Below, in pieces: positions 11,483 through 23,924 of a DNA stretch of 64,000 nt (position 1 is the first letter of the stretch; each line of letters begins with the position of its first letter). The notes below the pieces were generated by a model. The model did not search any database and was not told the origin of the DNA. It saw nothing but the letters and a program-made list of their open reading frames with translations. The stretch is from the NCBI GenBank assembly GCA_019400425.1, contig JAFREE010000019.1, forward strand, positions 186,001 through 250,000. Reading direction: 5' to 3'. This DNA comes from Hymenochaete sp. R1. Taxonomy: Eukaryota; Basidiomycota; Agaricomycetes; Hymenochaetales; Hymenochaetaceae. Both the position numbers and the translations under genes were made by a program.

Positions 11483-12743
11483 ATGTCCTTCGCCCGCCCG
11501 GCCCAACGCGCCTCGCAATACCACGGCGGCACCAAAGGCAAAATAACAAGAAACACTGTCAAGCCAGCGCCGGCATGGCAAGCGCGAAATATACCCGCTG
11601 GAAAGGTACCCGTCGACCAGGGGAGCAAAGTGCTGATAAGCAACCTGCCAGCGGACGTTGGGCATGACGAGATTGTTGTACGTGTGCTGCCTTTCTGTTT
11701 TTTTTTTTTCGAGTTTCTTGTCGGCCGATGTGGGCGCATACTTCCACTTATCAGAGCTATAGGCCAAATTTGAGTCCGAGTAACATTCTGACCCGAAGCT
11801 TAACCTTTTGTGCTAATTCTAGGACTTGATGAAGAAGACGATTGGACCCGTCAACCCGAAAGAAACGCTGATGCTGTATAACCCGAAGGGTTTCCCGTTA
11901 GGCATGGCTATCATATCATTCATGCGTGCTCTAGATGCAGGCCGTGCTCGAGCTCAGTATAACGGAAAAGTCATCGATGGCAGTAAGTTTCACTCCCTCT
12001 CCGTCCTTCGAGATTTCCCTACCATTACCCAATCGAATCATTCTCATCTGTATGCTAAACACGGGGTACACGTACAGAAAGAGCAATTAAGTTCGAACTC
12101 GTCCTGGACCGGATGCCCGATGCTCCCAACCCCGCTCCCACCACATCATTCAAGAAATCCGCACCGGAAAAACCCAAATCTTTATTCGAACGCATAGAAC
12201 CTGTGTCCTCCCAACAACAACACCAGATAAACAAACCCAACCCTGCAAGATCGAAAGCCAGGTCGGTCCTCTCCCCCACTCAATCCCAACATTCTTTGCT
12301 ATACCGAATCTCTCCCTCCGACTGAGCTGACCTGTCACCTGTGCAACGAACCGCCCTTTACTCTCTTCCACTCTGTTCTACCATTCTACTGTACTACCAG
12401 CACCTCCTCCTCCACCATCACCACCCAAAAACCTCGAAAGCAACCTTTCGCGACCCCACCTGCATTTAGCGACTCCACAAACCCTTCAACGCGCAAACGC
12501 CAGAAAAAGGGCCCCAAACGCGTTCGCAAGGTGGCTAATGCTCCTGCGGCAACGGCGGCGGCGGCGAAAGCGAAGCCAACGGTAGCAGACTTGGACGCCG
12601 AGATGGAGGAGTACATCGCAGGGAGGGACGGGCCTTTGACTTCGACGCATGGTTTGGCGAATGGGGTTGGATTCGGTGGCGGTGGGATGCAGACTGTCAA
12701 TGGGGCTGGGAGCGGGATGGGGATTGCTGTGATGCAGCACTGA
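11483..12743 (+). CDS. mRNA export adaptor of the Yra1/ALYREF (REF) family
   Basis: The model has four exons: 11483-11677, 11823-11982, 12084-12261 and 12401-12743 (291 aa). It has an RRM with RNP-like strands (KVLISNLPADVGHDEIV, then GMAIISFMRALDAGRA, then IKFELVLDRM, residues about 48-125). Basic, low-complexity flanks follow, and a C-terminal RKRQKKGPKRVRK stretch leads to ADLDAEMEEYIAGRD. The last motif matches the C-terminal box of REF/FOP proteins that binds the export helicase Sub2/UAP56. The family couples splicing and transcription to nuclear mRNA export (TREX). Exon 3 acceptor choice at 12083 is set by reading frame; one alternative AG lies a few bases upstream but breaks the frame. 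Confidence 0.85.
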
Positions 12744-14168
12744 CGTTGACGATGTTGTGATGTATGCTGCATTCCATTTTTTGTGTGTGCGTGTGTTTTC
12801 CCCCCGCTGTCGATATCGCTATTGTTGTGGAAATCAGGAGGGGAGGAAGCAGTGGTGATGTTTTTCATTTACACCAGTGCGTATCCCCCTATTTCACTAT
12901 ACTTCACCCGACCGTTCCTTCTCTTCGTTTGTTATTTTTACTTCCACCATAATCTCTTCACTTCACTTCATTTTGTCTTCATTCTGGGAAACCTGTACTT
13001 GCTCCTGCACCTGCATATGCTCCAACTCTTCACCTCGCTTCGTCCTTACTATCTCGTACTGTCACCTCTGTCCACAAGCAATAATACGCTACGCTGCGAT
13101 TCGTGCTGACCAGAAACAAAGACAAAAACACAGAGTACGCATGCCAGACAATATTAATGCACTTTTTCCCTTTTGCACCTGCACCTGCGCTTCCCCTGCC
13201 GTTGTAAGCGTTTTCAAGTAGTAAGGATTACCTTTGCGCTCCTGGGCCGTGTGTTGTGCGTCAAGTGCATTCTTGAGAATCCTAGTAATTTCTTGACGAA
13301 AAGTAACTTGATGAAAGTCTGAGGGAAGGAGGAGACGGATGGGAGAATGGGTGGCAAAGTGTTTTTCTTTTTCTTTCTTTCTTTTCCATGCATCAACCCT
13401 GCCTGCGATTTAGTTCCTTTGTGTTCAGCGATTATACAGTACGACCAAAGCCCGATGGATCTGTCCATACATTCGTACATGTACAAGCACAATCGTGCAT
13501 ATATGAAGTGATGCGAGGTAAGTAAACGATATGAGTATACAGTGTTCGTACGAGAAAAAGAAGGGACACGAAAACGAAAACGAAAACGAAAACGAAAGCA
13601 ACTGCAGAGTGACAGAGACAGAGACAGAGCGAAACGTCTGTGAATGTTGTATGACGTGACACGTTGGAAAGAAAGAAAGAAAAACGGATATTACAGTCAC
13701 CAGCTACCAAAAATTGAGAAATCAGTATGTGTTGGGGAGGGGAGGGGGAGAGGAGGAAGCTTGACTGTTAGTATATATGCGTATGTGTTTGTGCGTACTT
13801 ATGCGTGTATGTATATGTGCGTTATATGCCAACGGACCGGACCGGACCATGAGAGGGGGAAAAGGGAAACAGAAAACAGAAAAAACGAGAAATGAACCAA
13901 GAAGGGTAGACCAGGAGGACCTAATAAACGTGAAGAAAGCAGAGTGCAGAAAACAGAAAGCAGTAAACACGGAAACACGAGAATGGAAAAGCAAACGAAG
14001 CCAGCGTTTGACTTCCACGGGTTTGCCCCCCTTGCTCAGCCTCCCACATACCTACATTGAAAAAAGCGAAACCAAACGAAAGTAAGAATTATTAAAGTAG
14101 TCCGCCCCGACCGCGGCTCACGCCCACGTCCGCACCCACGCTCATGCTCAGGACTCAAGACTCAGAGC
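12744..14168. other. Convergent intergenic region with simple repeats
   Basis: 1.4 kb between the ends of the YRA1-like gene and WC-1. It holds no convincing gene. It contains GA/CT-rich tracts and a short (CGAAAA)n array at 13569-13597. Confidence 0.6.
13569..13597. repeat. (CGAAAA)n microsatellite
   Basis: Four perfect tandem copies of CGAAAA and a partial fifth, within a purine-rich intergenic stretch. Confidence 0.8.
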
Positions 14169-17100
14169 TCAAGAGCTCACCCCAATAATCGCCCGCACCC
14201 TCCTCACCTCCCTCTCCCTCGCCCCAACCTCCTTCCTCAGCTTATCGTTCGCGAACTTGAGCTGCTGAAGCTCGTACTGCCACGAACTACCACCGCCCCC
14301 GCCCTGACCGCCCTGACCACTTTGTCCAGCACCAACTTGTCCTTGAGCGTTCTGGCCAGTCTGGACGTCGTTGTGATCGCTCCGTCCGGGGAAGCCAAGA
14401 TGCGAGAACGAAGGAACCGACTGTCCCAGACCAGAAGCGGAGCCGGAGCCGGAGCCGGAGCCAGAACCGAGGTCGAGAGCGGCGAAGAGGTTCGTGGAGG
14501 GGTCACGTTGGACGCGTGGACGCTGATGTGGTCGAAAACGCGAAAAATCCCAATCGGGTTGGACGCCGGGATTACGAGGTTGACTTTGAGGGTTGTACGG
14601 AACGGATGTGCGTTGGACGCTTGTATTAGCTGAAGGGACTCCGAATGCTTGCAGATGCAGATGCCGGTGCTGGTGCTGATGTTGGTGAGTGTGTGGGTAC
14701 GGTTGGATAGGGACGGGGACGGGGTACCCCGAAGCGGCAGACGCCGTCGACGAGAACCCAGAATAGCCGTATCCAGCACCAGCACCAGAAGAAGGGAACA
14801 CGGAAGATACGGACGGGATGTAAGGGGCGTACGAGTTTGAGGTTGTCTGCGAGTGGGATTGAGGAGGGATTGAGTGGTTTAGGTGTATGGCCGGGGCCAC
14901 GGGTGGGGGTAACATCCTCGTATCGTTGTTCATGGTGCTGGGGGGAACGGGGGCGGAGGATGGGCATCCTGATAGAGACGGTGTTAGGGACTCGGACGAG
15001 TCTTCTAGGACTTTGAATTGAACGACGACGCGAACAGCTCCGTGCACGTCCCTTTCCCTTTCCGTCCTCTCCTCTGCTCCATTCGATTCCCCTACCGACT
15101 CTGACTCCGAGTTAGAGTCGCGGGCGGAGGCGGAGATGGTCCCGTTCATCGCGTCTTGATGCCGGTTCTGATTCCGGCTCTGGCTCTGGTTCTGGTAAAC
15201 GACAATTTCGATACCGGCGTGGCTCCCATCGCGTCTCTTCATCTCGCAGCGCACCGTTCTGAAGCGCGTCTCCTTCGTTGCATGCGTCGATGATCGAGAA
15301 GCGTGTCTTTGTGATTGCGATCGCGATGATGTTGAAGGCGGTGACGACGCCAACGACGACGAACCAGCCCACCGAAGAGCGTCCCTCAGTTCGGCTACCA
15401 ACCACACCTTCGACCCCGGCCCTGCTTCCTCCGCAGAATCATCATTCATCCCAGGCCCACAGTCCCCATTAATCGTAGACGAAGAAACAGATGTCGAAGC
15501 CTCCGAGGGGAAGGAAGAGACGACAATAAACTCCTTTAACGACCTCCCGATCATCTCTCCTGTCCCCCATCCAAGCACATCCCTCACTCCGACGCCCGCA
15601 ACGAGGAAGAGCCCGTCCACGCAGAGCATCGCCCAAAACTCCTGTTCGCGCACCTGGGTCTGAACTTGCGTTTGCGTTTGCGATCGCGTCTCCCCGTCCG
15701 CTACCTCTGATTCCACCTCTACCCCCGTCTTCGTCTTCGTCCCAACCTTCGACCTCTCCCCCTCCCCAGCCCCCGTCGAATCCGAAGCCATCTCGACGTC
15801 TTCCCCAACCTCGTTCTCCCCTTTCTCCTCTACTGGAACCTCAACGGTCCTAACCCCCTTCACACCTCCCGCAGCCGCCACATCCCCCCAAAACACGCTC
15901 GGCAACTCACATGCCCTCCCGCTCAATACGATCGCCTTCCTCCCCTTGCCCGGCTCCACGTACAACCGTCCCGTCGCTTCCACCCATCTGTACCCATCCT
16001 CCCCGCTCCCGCCGTTACGTCTGTCGTCGTTGTCTTTCCTGCGCATCCTGAAGAGAAGGTCGACCATTTTGAGCGAGGTTGCGGACGCGGATCTGGTTGT
16101 GAGGTCGACCCCGGCTCGAACAGGCGACCCATCTTCCCCGCCGTTCAAGTCCTCCTTCGCGTTAGTGTTGGTGTCGGCGTTGGCACCCGCATTCGCATTC
16201 GCGTTTCCGCCGTTACCCCCAGCCCCTACCACGCTACTCTCCTTCAACTCCCTCAAAACAGGCACCGCGTCGCTCGGATGACACATCTCCCCGATACTCC
16301 TCCCCAAAAACTCCTCGGGCCTGAACCCAAGGACGTGCGCGACGGAGGGGGCGACGTACAAGAAATGGCCCTTCAGGGAAAGCACGAGGACAAAGTCGGG
16401 GGAATGTTGGAGGAGAAGGAGGTGTAGCAGGAGCGTGGTGTTCATGTTGGTGAGAGCGGATGCTGAGAGGCTATTTCTTGTGGTCGTGCCAGTGGTGGCA
16501 GCGGTCTGTTTAAGGTCGGAAGAATCGGTCTTGGACGTGGATGAAGATGGGAGCACCGCGTTACACTTCGTCCAGAACTCCTCCGCGAGCTTCCTCCGTC
16601 TCTCCTCGTCCCCGATCAACCCGCCGAGCGTCCTCCCAAGCGTCCTCACGCTCCTCTCCGCTGCCGCCATCCCTCCAAAACCTCCAAGTCTACCGAAACC
16701 ACCCAATCCAAACCCAAGCCCAAACCCAAAATCGTACCTGCTCCCGGCGATGCTGGGGAGGTTGGTATAGTTTAAGTCCATGGAGTTTGCCCCGGACCCG
16801 AGGAACTTGCCCTCACGCATCCGTTTGGCGATCACGGCTGGCTGTTCGGAGAGGTCGACCTGGAACCCGACGTAGAACGCGACTTTCTCTCCATCGCTGT
16901 GCCCATCGTGTCCGTCCTGTTCCTTCCCATCTCGCACATTCATATCCACGTCGATGTCGACGTCCACACCACCTTCATCCTCTTCAACCTCTACCTCCCC
17001 ACCGCTCCCATTTCTCCCATCGGCCTGACGCCTCCCCTTATTCCTCCTCCGACTCCGCGTCCACGACGCCAACGCCGTCCCCTCCAGCGCCCTTGCCGGC

Positions 17101-19367
17101 ACAGGCACGATCGACACCCTATTCACGAACGCCGTCCCGTCCTTTTTGTAGTTGATCAGGCTCACCTGCACCTCGTTCCCGCACGACACGGCACCCTTCA
17201 GCGCGCTAATCGCATCTGACGCCGTCGCCGTCGCTGCCGCTGCGTTTCGTCTCTCACCGTCATTGGTCCTATTGATAGTTGCTCCATAACCGGCGTGAGG
17301 GACTATAACTGAGCCATCCCGATCGCGTTTGACACCAGCGCCAACAACGCCGGTACTCGAGGTTGAGGTTGAGGTCGAAGTCGAAGTCGAAGATGGGGGC
17401 GGCAACTGCAAGAAGCGACAGTCCCTCCCCAGGATCTCCCATTCCTCATACCCCGTAAGCTCACAAAATGTCTTCGAAGCATACACGATCGGCGCCTCCT
17501 TCCTCCCCTTCCCGTGTCCCCTACCGTCCGAGCCCGCCTCCGTAAGGTGCTCGAACGAGTCCGGGCTCGGCGCACGCGCGACGATGAACGCCGTAGAGAG
17601 GTCGACGGGCCCGAGGGTGATAGACTTGTGTGGGCGGTTGGCGACATAGCCCAGTAAAGAGAGGACGTCGAACCCTGTTTGGGAGTAGATCGGGAGGTCG
17701 GGCGAGGGACTAGGGGGTCTTGCGTTCGTATTTGCATTTGCGATAGAGGCGTCGAGGCTAGCATCGGTGTTAGCGTTGGCGGTGGCGTAGTGCTGTTGCT
17801 GAGATGTTGTTGCCGTTGGTAATTGTAATTGGGATGCTGCTGCTGACGTTGAGGAGTGCCGTGAAGAAGGTCGTTGGAACGTCTGATGCTGATGTGTGTG
17901 GGGCGAACGCACGTCGGGTAACTCATATTGTGAATGAGTGGAAGTGGTGGTGGTGGTGGTGGTGGGAAATAAATCGGGGGATGGCGACGATAACGATTGA
18001 ATTTGCATGGGTTCAGGGAGCACAAAGGGACGTTGTTGCGATTCATTTCCACCCGGAGTACTGGTGTACGCGTGTTCCTGTTGTTGCTCCTGCTGCAAAT
18101 GACCCAAAGCCACCGAAGCCGCACACATCGCCGTGTCCGAGTCCATGCGTTGCACCGAATGTCTCCTAACGACGTCAGAGGCAACAGCAGCAGCAGCAGC
18201 GTTCGTCATCAAAGACGAGCTCTCTCGACGAGCCATAAGGCTCTCGTCATGGTTCCTGTTCTGATTTTGGTTGTGGTCTTCGCCATTGGAAATGAAATTG
18301 GGAATGGAATGGGAATAGGAATCCGAGGGAGGACGGCTGATGATAAAGCCAGTTGTATCAGTCGTGATGTCGCTAGGAGTAAACATGTAGTCAAAAGGCG
18401 CTTTCCTCTTCGCAGCAGCAGCACCCGCATTATCACTCATAGGTCCAGGCGTGCCCTCAGGTGGTGTCGTCGACGGCGCCCTGTTGAAATTTATACCATC
18501 GTTGGCGTTGACACTGGCATTAGCGAATGGGTCTACCCCCGCGCCTGTACCCGTTTCGAGAGCATGGTGCTTACTGAGATAGAAACCCGGAAATTATCAG
18601 AGACAGGAAAGATTAAGGAAAAAAACGGCGACTCACGTAGCAGCAGACCATTTGTCCGAGTCAACCTGTATTTGCATTTGCATGGAAGTCCCACCATACA
18701 TTCCACCAACAGAAGCGGATCCAGGCACGCCACCGCCAAAGGGGGGCGGCTGTTGCGTGAAACTCATGAGGCCCGACGTTCCCAGTCCACCAGGCGTCAA
18801 GCCTGCAACGGGGGAGATGCCCATCCCAAAAGGTTCGAGAAGGAAACTTGGCATTTGGAACAAAGGCGGGCGGGGTACACCCGGTAAGGATTGTTGGTGC
18901 TGGTATCTTGCGTCTGGTTGAGCGACATACCCGTTATTATTGGAGGAGGAAGAGGAAGTTTGTGCGAGTACGCTCGAAGACGGGGCGTCGATGGCGGAGG
19001 ACGAGGTGGAGGGGCGAGGGTGGTCTGTGTTATTACCGAATGCATGAGAGGGCGAGTAGTTGTTACTCTCGCATTGCCGTAAATGAGTATTTTGGTCAAA
19101 GTGCTTCGGTAGAGTACCAAAGGTAGGATCGAAAGGCGACGAATAATTGTCATACGAAACTTGTTCTTGCTGCTGTTGCTGCTGGTTATAATCGACGAGA
19201 GGAAAGTTCAAGGATAAGTGCTGCGCATTGTACGTGTCCTGTGGTTTCTGTCCCTGACCGTTCTGCTGGATAAAAGACGCAGGGTCCGTTGGAGAAGCCG
19301 ACGAGGCCTCTGTATCTCGAAGGTAAGTTGAGAACGGCATTTGTGAGATTTGCGAGGATGAGTACAA
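14169..19367 (-). CDS. wc-1: White collar 1-like blue-light receptor (LOV-PAS-PAS, no zinc finger)
   Basis: The model has two exons: 19367-18637 and 18573-14169 (about 1711 aa). The LOV domain (around residues 560-820) carries the flavin-adduct motif GRDCRFLQ near residue 625, with the reactive Cys present. It is followed by VQVSLINYKKDGTAFVNRVS and YVGFQVDLSEQP. Long Gly/Ser/Arg/Asp-rich inserts split it. A second PAS domain lies near residue 970 (DFVLVLSLKGHFLYVAP) and a third near 1220 (FWAMLCVDGLFLVAG). The N-terminus is rich in Gln, Ser and Asn. The C-terminus ends in a short coiled coil (YELQQLKFANDKLRKEV) with no GATA finger. That layout matches basidiomycete WC-1 (Dst1/Bwc1), which relies on its WC-2 partner for DNA binding. 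The usual motif is GRNCRFLQ, so Asn to Asp is a small variation. The first exon is less certain than the second. Confidence 0.9.
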
Positions 19368-21524
19368 ATTTTAAGATTAGAGTTTGGTGAGGTTAAGCAG
19401 CATGCAGGCGTAGATGGTGCTACAATATCCGAGGAGAACGTATGGTCGGACGGATGTCAAAGGAGAGGAGAGTGCGGAGAGTGGAAGAGAGTTTGAGTGG
19501 CGATTAACCGATGAAGGAGGTCGAGGAGAAGAAAGGCAAAGCAAGGAGATGGCCCAAAGGGGGGAAAGCCAGGGGCAGAGTGGGTGAGTGAGCAGGAGTT
19601 GTAAGTAATTAACTTGATAGAGTGCGCGAGTTAAACGGAAAGCAATTAACATGCAACCCTTCTGCGCGCGCTCTCGCTAATACTGACTGAGCCGTCTATC
19701 GCCGTCGTCGTCAAGGATGATGTCGGCAGAAAGCAGGTCGTCGTCGTGGAGGTAAGAGGAAGAGAGAGAGAAAGGGAGAAGGGGTAAGGCCGAGACTGAG
19801 TCTAAGGAAGCAAGCACTTGAAGCAGCAGTGGACCCAATTCCATTTCATTTCCATTATAGGGATGACGTAATAGAAATCTATACCATCTCGGGTCCAATC
19901 TATCACTTCTTCCCCGAGCTCCCCGGCCCTAAATAAATTCATCAGACGTGGCGGAAATCATCATTTTCTAGCCAATGAAAAAAAAAAAAACTGCAGCACA
20001 GCGAAAACTTCCACCTAGCCAATAGCAGCCAACAACCAATAGCCAATGAGAGACACCTCCTCTTAGGCGACCTCCACCGCCTTCCAGCGAACCAATGAGG
20101 CGAAAGAAAGAACAGGACCGTCGGTAGCCCCGGACCAATCAGAAAGATCTACCGCAGGCAAGTGGATCCGCTGCCAGCCCGACCAATCCGAGTCGGTTCG
20201 CTGAATGATGAATCAGAGCCTGGGTACCTGGACTGGAACTGGAACCAAGCCAAAGTTTGAGTCAGACGCGACTCTTTCGGATTGGTCGATCTCATTTTTA
20301 ATGCACTGACCGACCGAAGCTTTCGGACATCTACTGTCTCTGCCACTTTCACTTGGCCCAACTCTAAAACACCTTTATCCCTCGCTTTCGGCTTAGTGCA
20401 TCGCATCCATATACAACCCCTATCCATCGAGATCTCACCTCTACTCTTACCTTACCTCATATCCATCAACGTATGTTGTATGTTTGAGATCTCTTCCTCT
20501 TTTTCCTATACACAGTACTAGTCTTATTCGTACGAGTCACACATATCATGATATTGACTCCACTGGTATCCATTCATATCGAGTGCTAGTACTAGTCCGA
20601 CCCATTCTACCACTAGTACCACTACAATATTAATAATAGGACAAACACCAATGGTGATCCCTTCCTTTCGTCCAAGTTCAGAATCCAGACCAGACCAGAC
20701 GAGCCATCTATCGTGATACTGTCCTGACCTATCTTCATGGCTTACTACCAGATCATCCCCCTTCCCCCACAATTTCATCACAAACACCCTTCCGAGTCGA
20801 GCTCTATCTTCCACTTCTACATAGTTTGCGATCGTTTGATGGATTTCCTTTTTTTTCTCCCTCCCCCCTTATTTCGATCCGTTTAACGTTTACGATAGGA
20901 TCTCGTTTTTGCAGTCGCTTTTTGGGGGGGGAGGGAGTCGAGAAGATCGAAAGAGAGTAGACGGACGTATATACCATACGAACGCAAAAGAGTAAAGGAG
21001 CGATATGATTTTTCACTCTTTCTTCCCTTCTTTCACGACGTCTCGACGCTGTACATCTAAGTGGGCTACAATACTAAAAAAAGGTGCTACAACCGCTACA
21101 AGTACTACAACATCCCAGCCCCGCCCCCACATACGCATACACGACGCGAACGCAAACGCCAAAGCTCCACTGATACAAAAAAAAACAACAATAACGGCTA
21201 AAAACTGTGAGTTACCAACCCCGAACTCGAATCAATCAGGGGAAGTAGAGCAGAGCCCAATCCCCCAGGATCCACACTGCCGACTGGATACGAAATACGA
21301 ATGTGAATGCGAATCTCTTCTTTCCTCTTCTCCTCCTCCCCCCCTCCCTCCCGTCGTTCTTCGTTTACATCCTAACTTATCACTTGTGTTTTATGATATC
21401 GATTCCTCACACGTATTCTTTCCGAATCCTGCGATGTTCAGATGCCCGTGCGCAGGTCTGTGATCGAAGCTCGAAGAGTTGGGGGGGAGGAGGGGAGAGG
21501 GGGTGAGGCAGATGCTGCTTTTTT
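19368..21524. other. 2.2-kb gene-free region upstream of WC-1
   Basis: No frame here shows recognisable protein. The stretch holds the WC-1 promoter, a CCAAT cluster (19972-20285), three AGTACTAGT-type palindromes (20514-20620) and C/T-rich tracts. It could hide an RNA gene; I see no tRNA or snRNA motif. Confidence 0.55.
19972..20285. promoter_or_regulatory. Cluster of eight CCAAT boxes
   Basis: CCAAT occurs at 19972, 20019, 20036, 20043, 20092, 20135 and 20183 on the + strand, and as ATTGG at 20281. That is eight in 314 bp, where roughly 0.6 would be expected by chance on both strands. CCAAT boxes bind the HAP/NF-Y complex in fungi. The nearest annotated start is WC-1, 605 bp to the left and transcribed leftward. 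Confidence 0.6.
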
Positions 21525-23767
21525 TTAGTCCTCGAGGAAGAAATAGTTTCCCGACGCTGTTCGGTGTCAGAAGCCATCAACATACACTATCCCGACAAAA
21601 AAGAAAACACATAAATAAATAAACAACCCACTTTTCTGCTCCTTATCCTTCACGCTCCCCCTCTTATTCACCCTCGGCCTAAAATTCGTCGGGTCCCGCC
21701 TGAACGTGATCTCCAAGCTCGCCAAAAACTTGTTCATCCCCGTCAACAAGCTCTGTGGCGGCGTCGCGGTGGCGGAGATGGCGGGCCGGCCCTCGAACAC
21801 GATCACGCGGTCGGCGAGGTAGGTGGCCATGATGAAGTCGTGCTCGATCACGAACGCGGTCTTTTTGACGTGAAGGATGAAACGTTTGATTACTTTTGAG
21901 GCGATGATGCGTTGTTCGGAGTCGAGGAAGCTGTGGTCGAAAAAACGGAGGGGGCCGGAGGGGGGCGGATTAAAAAAGGGGGATGTAATGAGATTGGGTG
22001 AAAGAGCGCGTATACTATGCATGTACGTACGAAGAAGGTTCGTCGATCAGGTAGACGTTCACATTCGGCTTTCCTAAAGCCAACACAATCGCCACTCTTT
22101 GGAGTTCTCCGCCTGAAAGCGTCTTCACCTCCTGATCCATAATATTCTCCAAGTTCATGGGCTTCAGTACATCCGCCCCAAATTGCGGATGCATGAACGC
22201 GTTTTTAATCTGCTTTAACAGCAGCATCCGTACCGTCCCCGGGAACTTGGGCGAGATCGTCTGCGGCTTGAGCGACACCGACAGCGCGATCTTATCCGTC
22301 TCGACGTCCGGGGTGTCGCCAGCGAGGAGCTTGACAAAGGTCGTTTTGCCTGTCCCGTTCTCCCCGAGCATGACAATGATTTCCGAGTCGGTGAACTCGC
22401 CCGCCTCGACGGTGAGCTTGAAGTTGCCGTTCGTCTTCGTCATGGCCGGGTACGAGTACTGGCGCGTCTTCTCCAGAATTATCTCCTCCGCGTTCTCCAC
22501 CATCTTGAATTGCAGATGGTCCTCGCGGAAACGTAGGTTCTCCGTAGGGATGAAGCCGTCGAGGAAGATGTTGATGCCTTCGCGCACGGAATAGGGCATC
22601 GTGACGACGCCGTACATCGACGGCTTGCCATACAGGCAGCACACAAAGTCGGAGAGGTAGTCGAGCACGGAAAGATCGTGCTCGACAGCGATGACGTAAC
22701 AATCGGGGTGCAACAGAGAGCGGATGACTTCGGCCGCTTTCAGCCGTTGTCGGACGTCGAGGTAGCTTGATGGTTCGTCAAACATGTAGACATCGGCGCG
22801 TTGAATACAGGACATTGCGATGGCGAATCGCTGGAGTTCTCCACCAGAGAGTTGATCGACATTGCGATCGAGGACCTCGTTGAGTTCGAGCTCGTCGCAC
22901 ATTAGCTTTTTGTTGTCGAGCTCGAGCTTCGAGTCGAGCATCTGCGAGACGGTGAGCTGGCCCTTAATCGCCTTTGGGATGTGATCAACGTATTGAGGCT
23001 TGATGAGCGCCTTTAGGTTGTCTTCAAGTACTTTGGTGAAGTAGTTTTGCAGCTCGGACCCACGGAAGTATTTGAGAATTTCTTGCCAGTCCGGTGGATC
23101 CTGGCGTGGTGGATTAGAGGGCCAGCTATGGAGTTTCAGAAATATACGATGAAGCGCACGTCGTATCTCCCCAAATTGGGCTTCAGCTTCCCCGCTAATA
23201 TTTTGAGCGCAGTGCTCTTCCCGATACCGTTCGTCCCCACTAACCCTAACACCTGACCGGGACGTGGCGTGGGTAGTCGATGTAATTTGAACGCGTTTGC
23301 CGTATATCGATGCGTTACTTGATTATCAAGATCGGTAGGGAGGTTGATTATTTGAATAGCGTCGAAGGGGCACCTAAGCAGAATGGAATATTTAAGACAA
23401 GAATCCAAGAAATAGCGGATGAACCACACTCACTTTTTGATGCATATACCGCACCCGATACACAATATTTCAGAGATAAATGCAATCTTGTTTGATGGGA
23501 CGACCTCGATACATTGTTTCCCTGAAAGAATCTCATGAGCCAACATGCCTCAATTGTAGCAAGCATAGTTTAAAGATAATTAACCCATTTTGACGACCGG
23601 ACATGACTAAACGAAGGCGAGTGGAGGAGGATGAGAACTCGAAACGAGGCAAGGAAGAACTAGCCGGGAGAGAGGATGCTCACCTTCTTGCATTCCTGCG
23701 CACACCTCTTTGGCTTACATTTGCTCGCGTCGACGATGGCGATTCGAGTGATTTTGTCCGACGACAT
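21525..23767 (-). CDS. RLI1: ABCE1/RLI1 ribosome-recycling Fe-S ATPase
   Basis: The model has seven exons: 23767-23684, 23606-23585, 23521-23434, 23373-23160, 23100-22031, 21930-21632 and 21556-21525 (602 aa, the usual family length). The N-terminus has two 4Fe-4S sites: [17 protein letters not shown], then [16 protein letters not shown]. Two nucleotide-binding domains follow: Walker [10 protein letters not shown] with signature [12 protein letters not shown] and VYMFDEPSS, then Walker [10 protein letters not shown] with [12 protein letters not shown] and LIDEPSS. A C-terminal NYFFLED is recovered only by adding a 32-nt last exon behind a GTGGGT donor. The protein splits post-termination ribosomes and acts in initiation; it is essential in eukaryotes. 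Exon 2 is only 22 nt. The start is 157 bp from the divergent GPI12 gene. Confidence 0.96.
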
Positions 23768-23924
23768 TGTGGGGAGAGGTGGAGGGTGAAGGGAGAGAGA
23801 CGGAGCGCGCTCGAAGTTTTGATTTGTGAATGAAACGGACAGCTTTTGATTCGGTAAACGTCATGTGACTTATTGCGTCCATTTCCGCTCTCAGCTCTCA
23901 GAGCTCAGCTTAGGCTTGGACTTG
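23768..23924. promoter_or_regulatory. 157-bp divergent promoter region (RLI1 / GPI12)
   Basis: The two start codons are separated by only 157 bp, so the 5' UTRs and core promoters must be packed here or overlap. I see no clear TATA box. Confidence 0.6.

Noticed and set aside
17997..18887. 296-codon open frame antisense to WC-1
   Set aside because: It crosses a WC-1 intron and shadows its Gln/Ser-rich N-terminus; no recognisable content.
21005..21463. 152-codon open frame upstream of RLI1 3' end
   Set aside because: Low-complexity Thr/Pro/Ser frame without domain or plausible promoter context.
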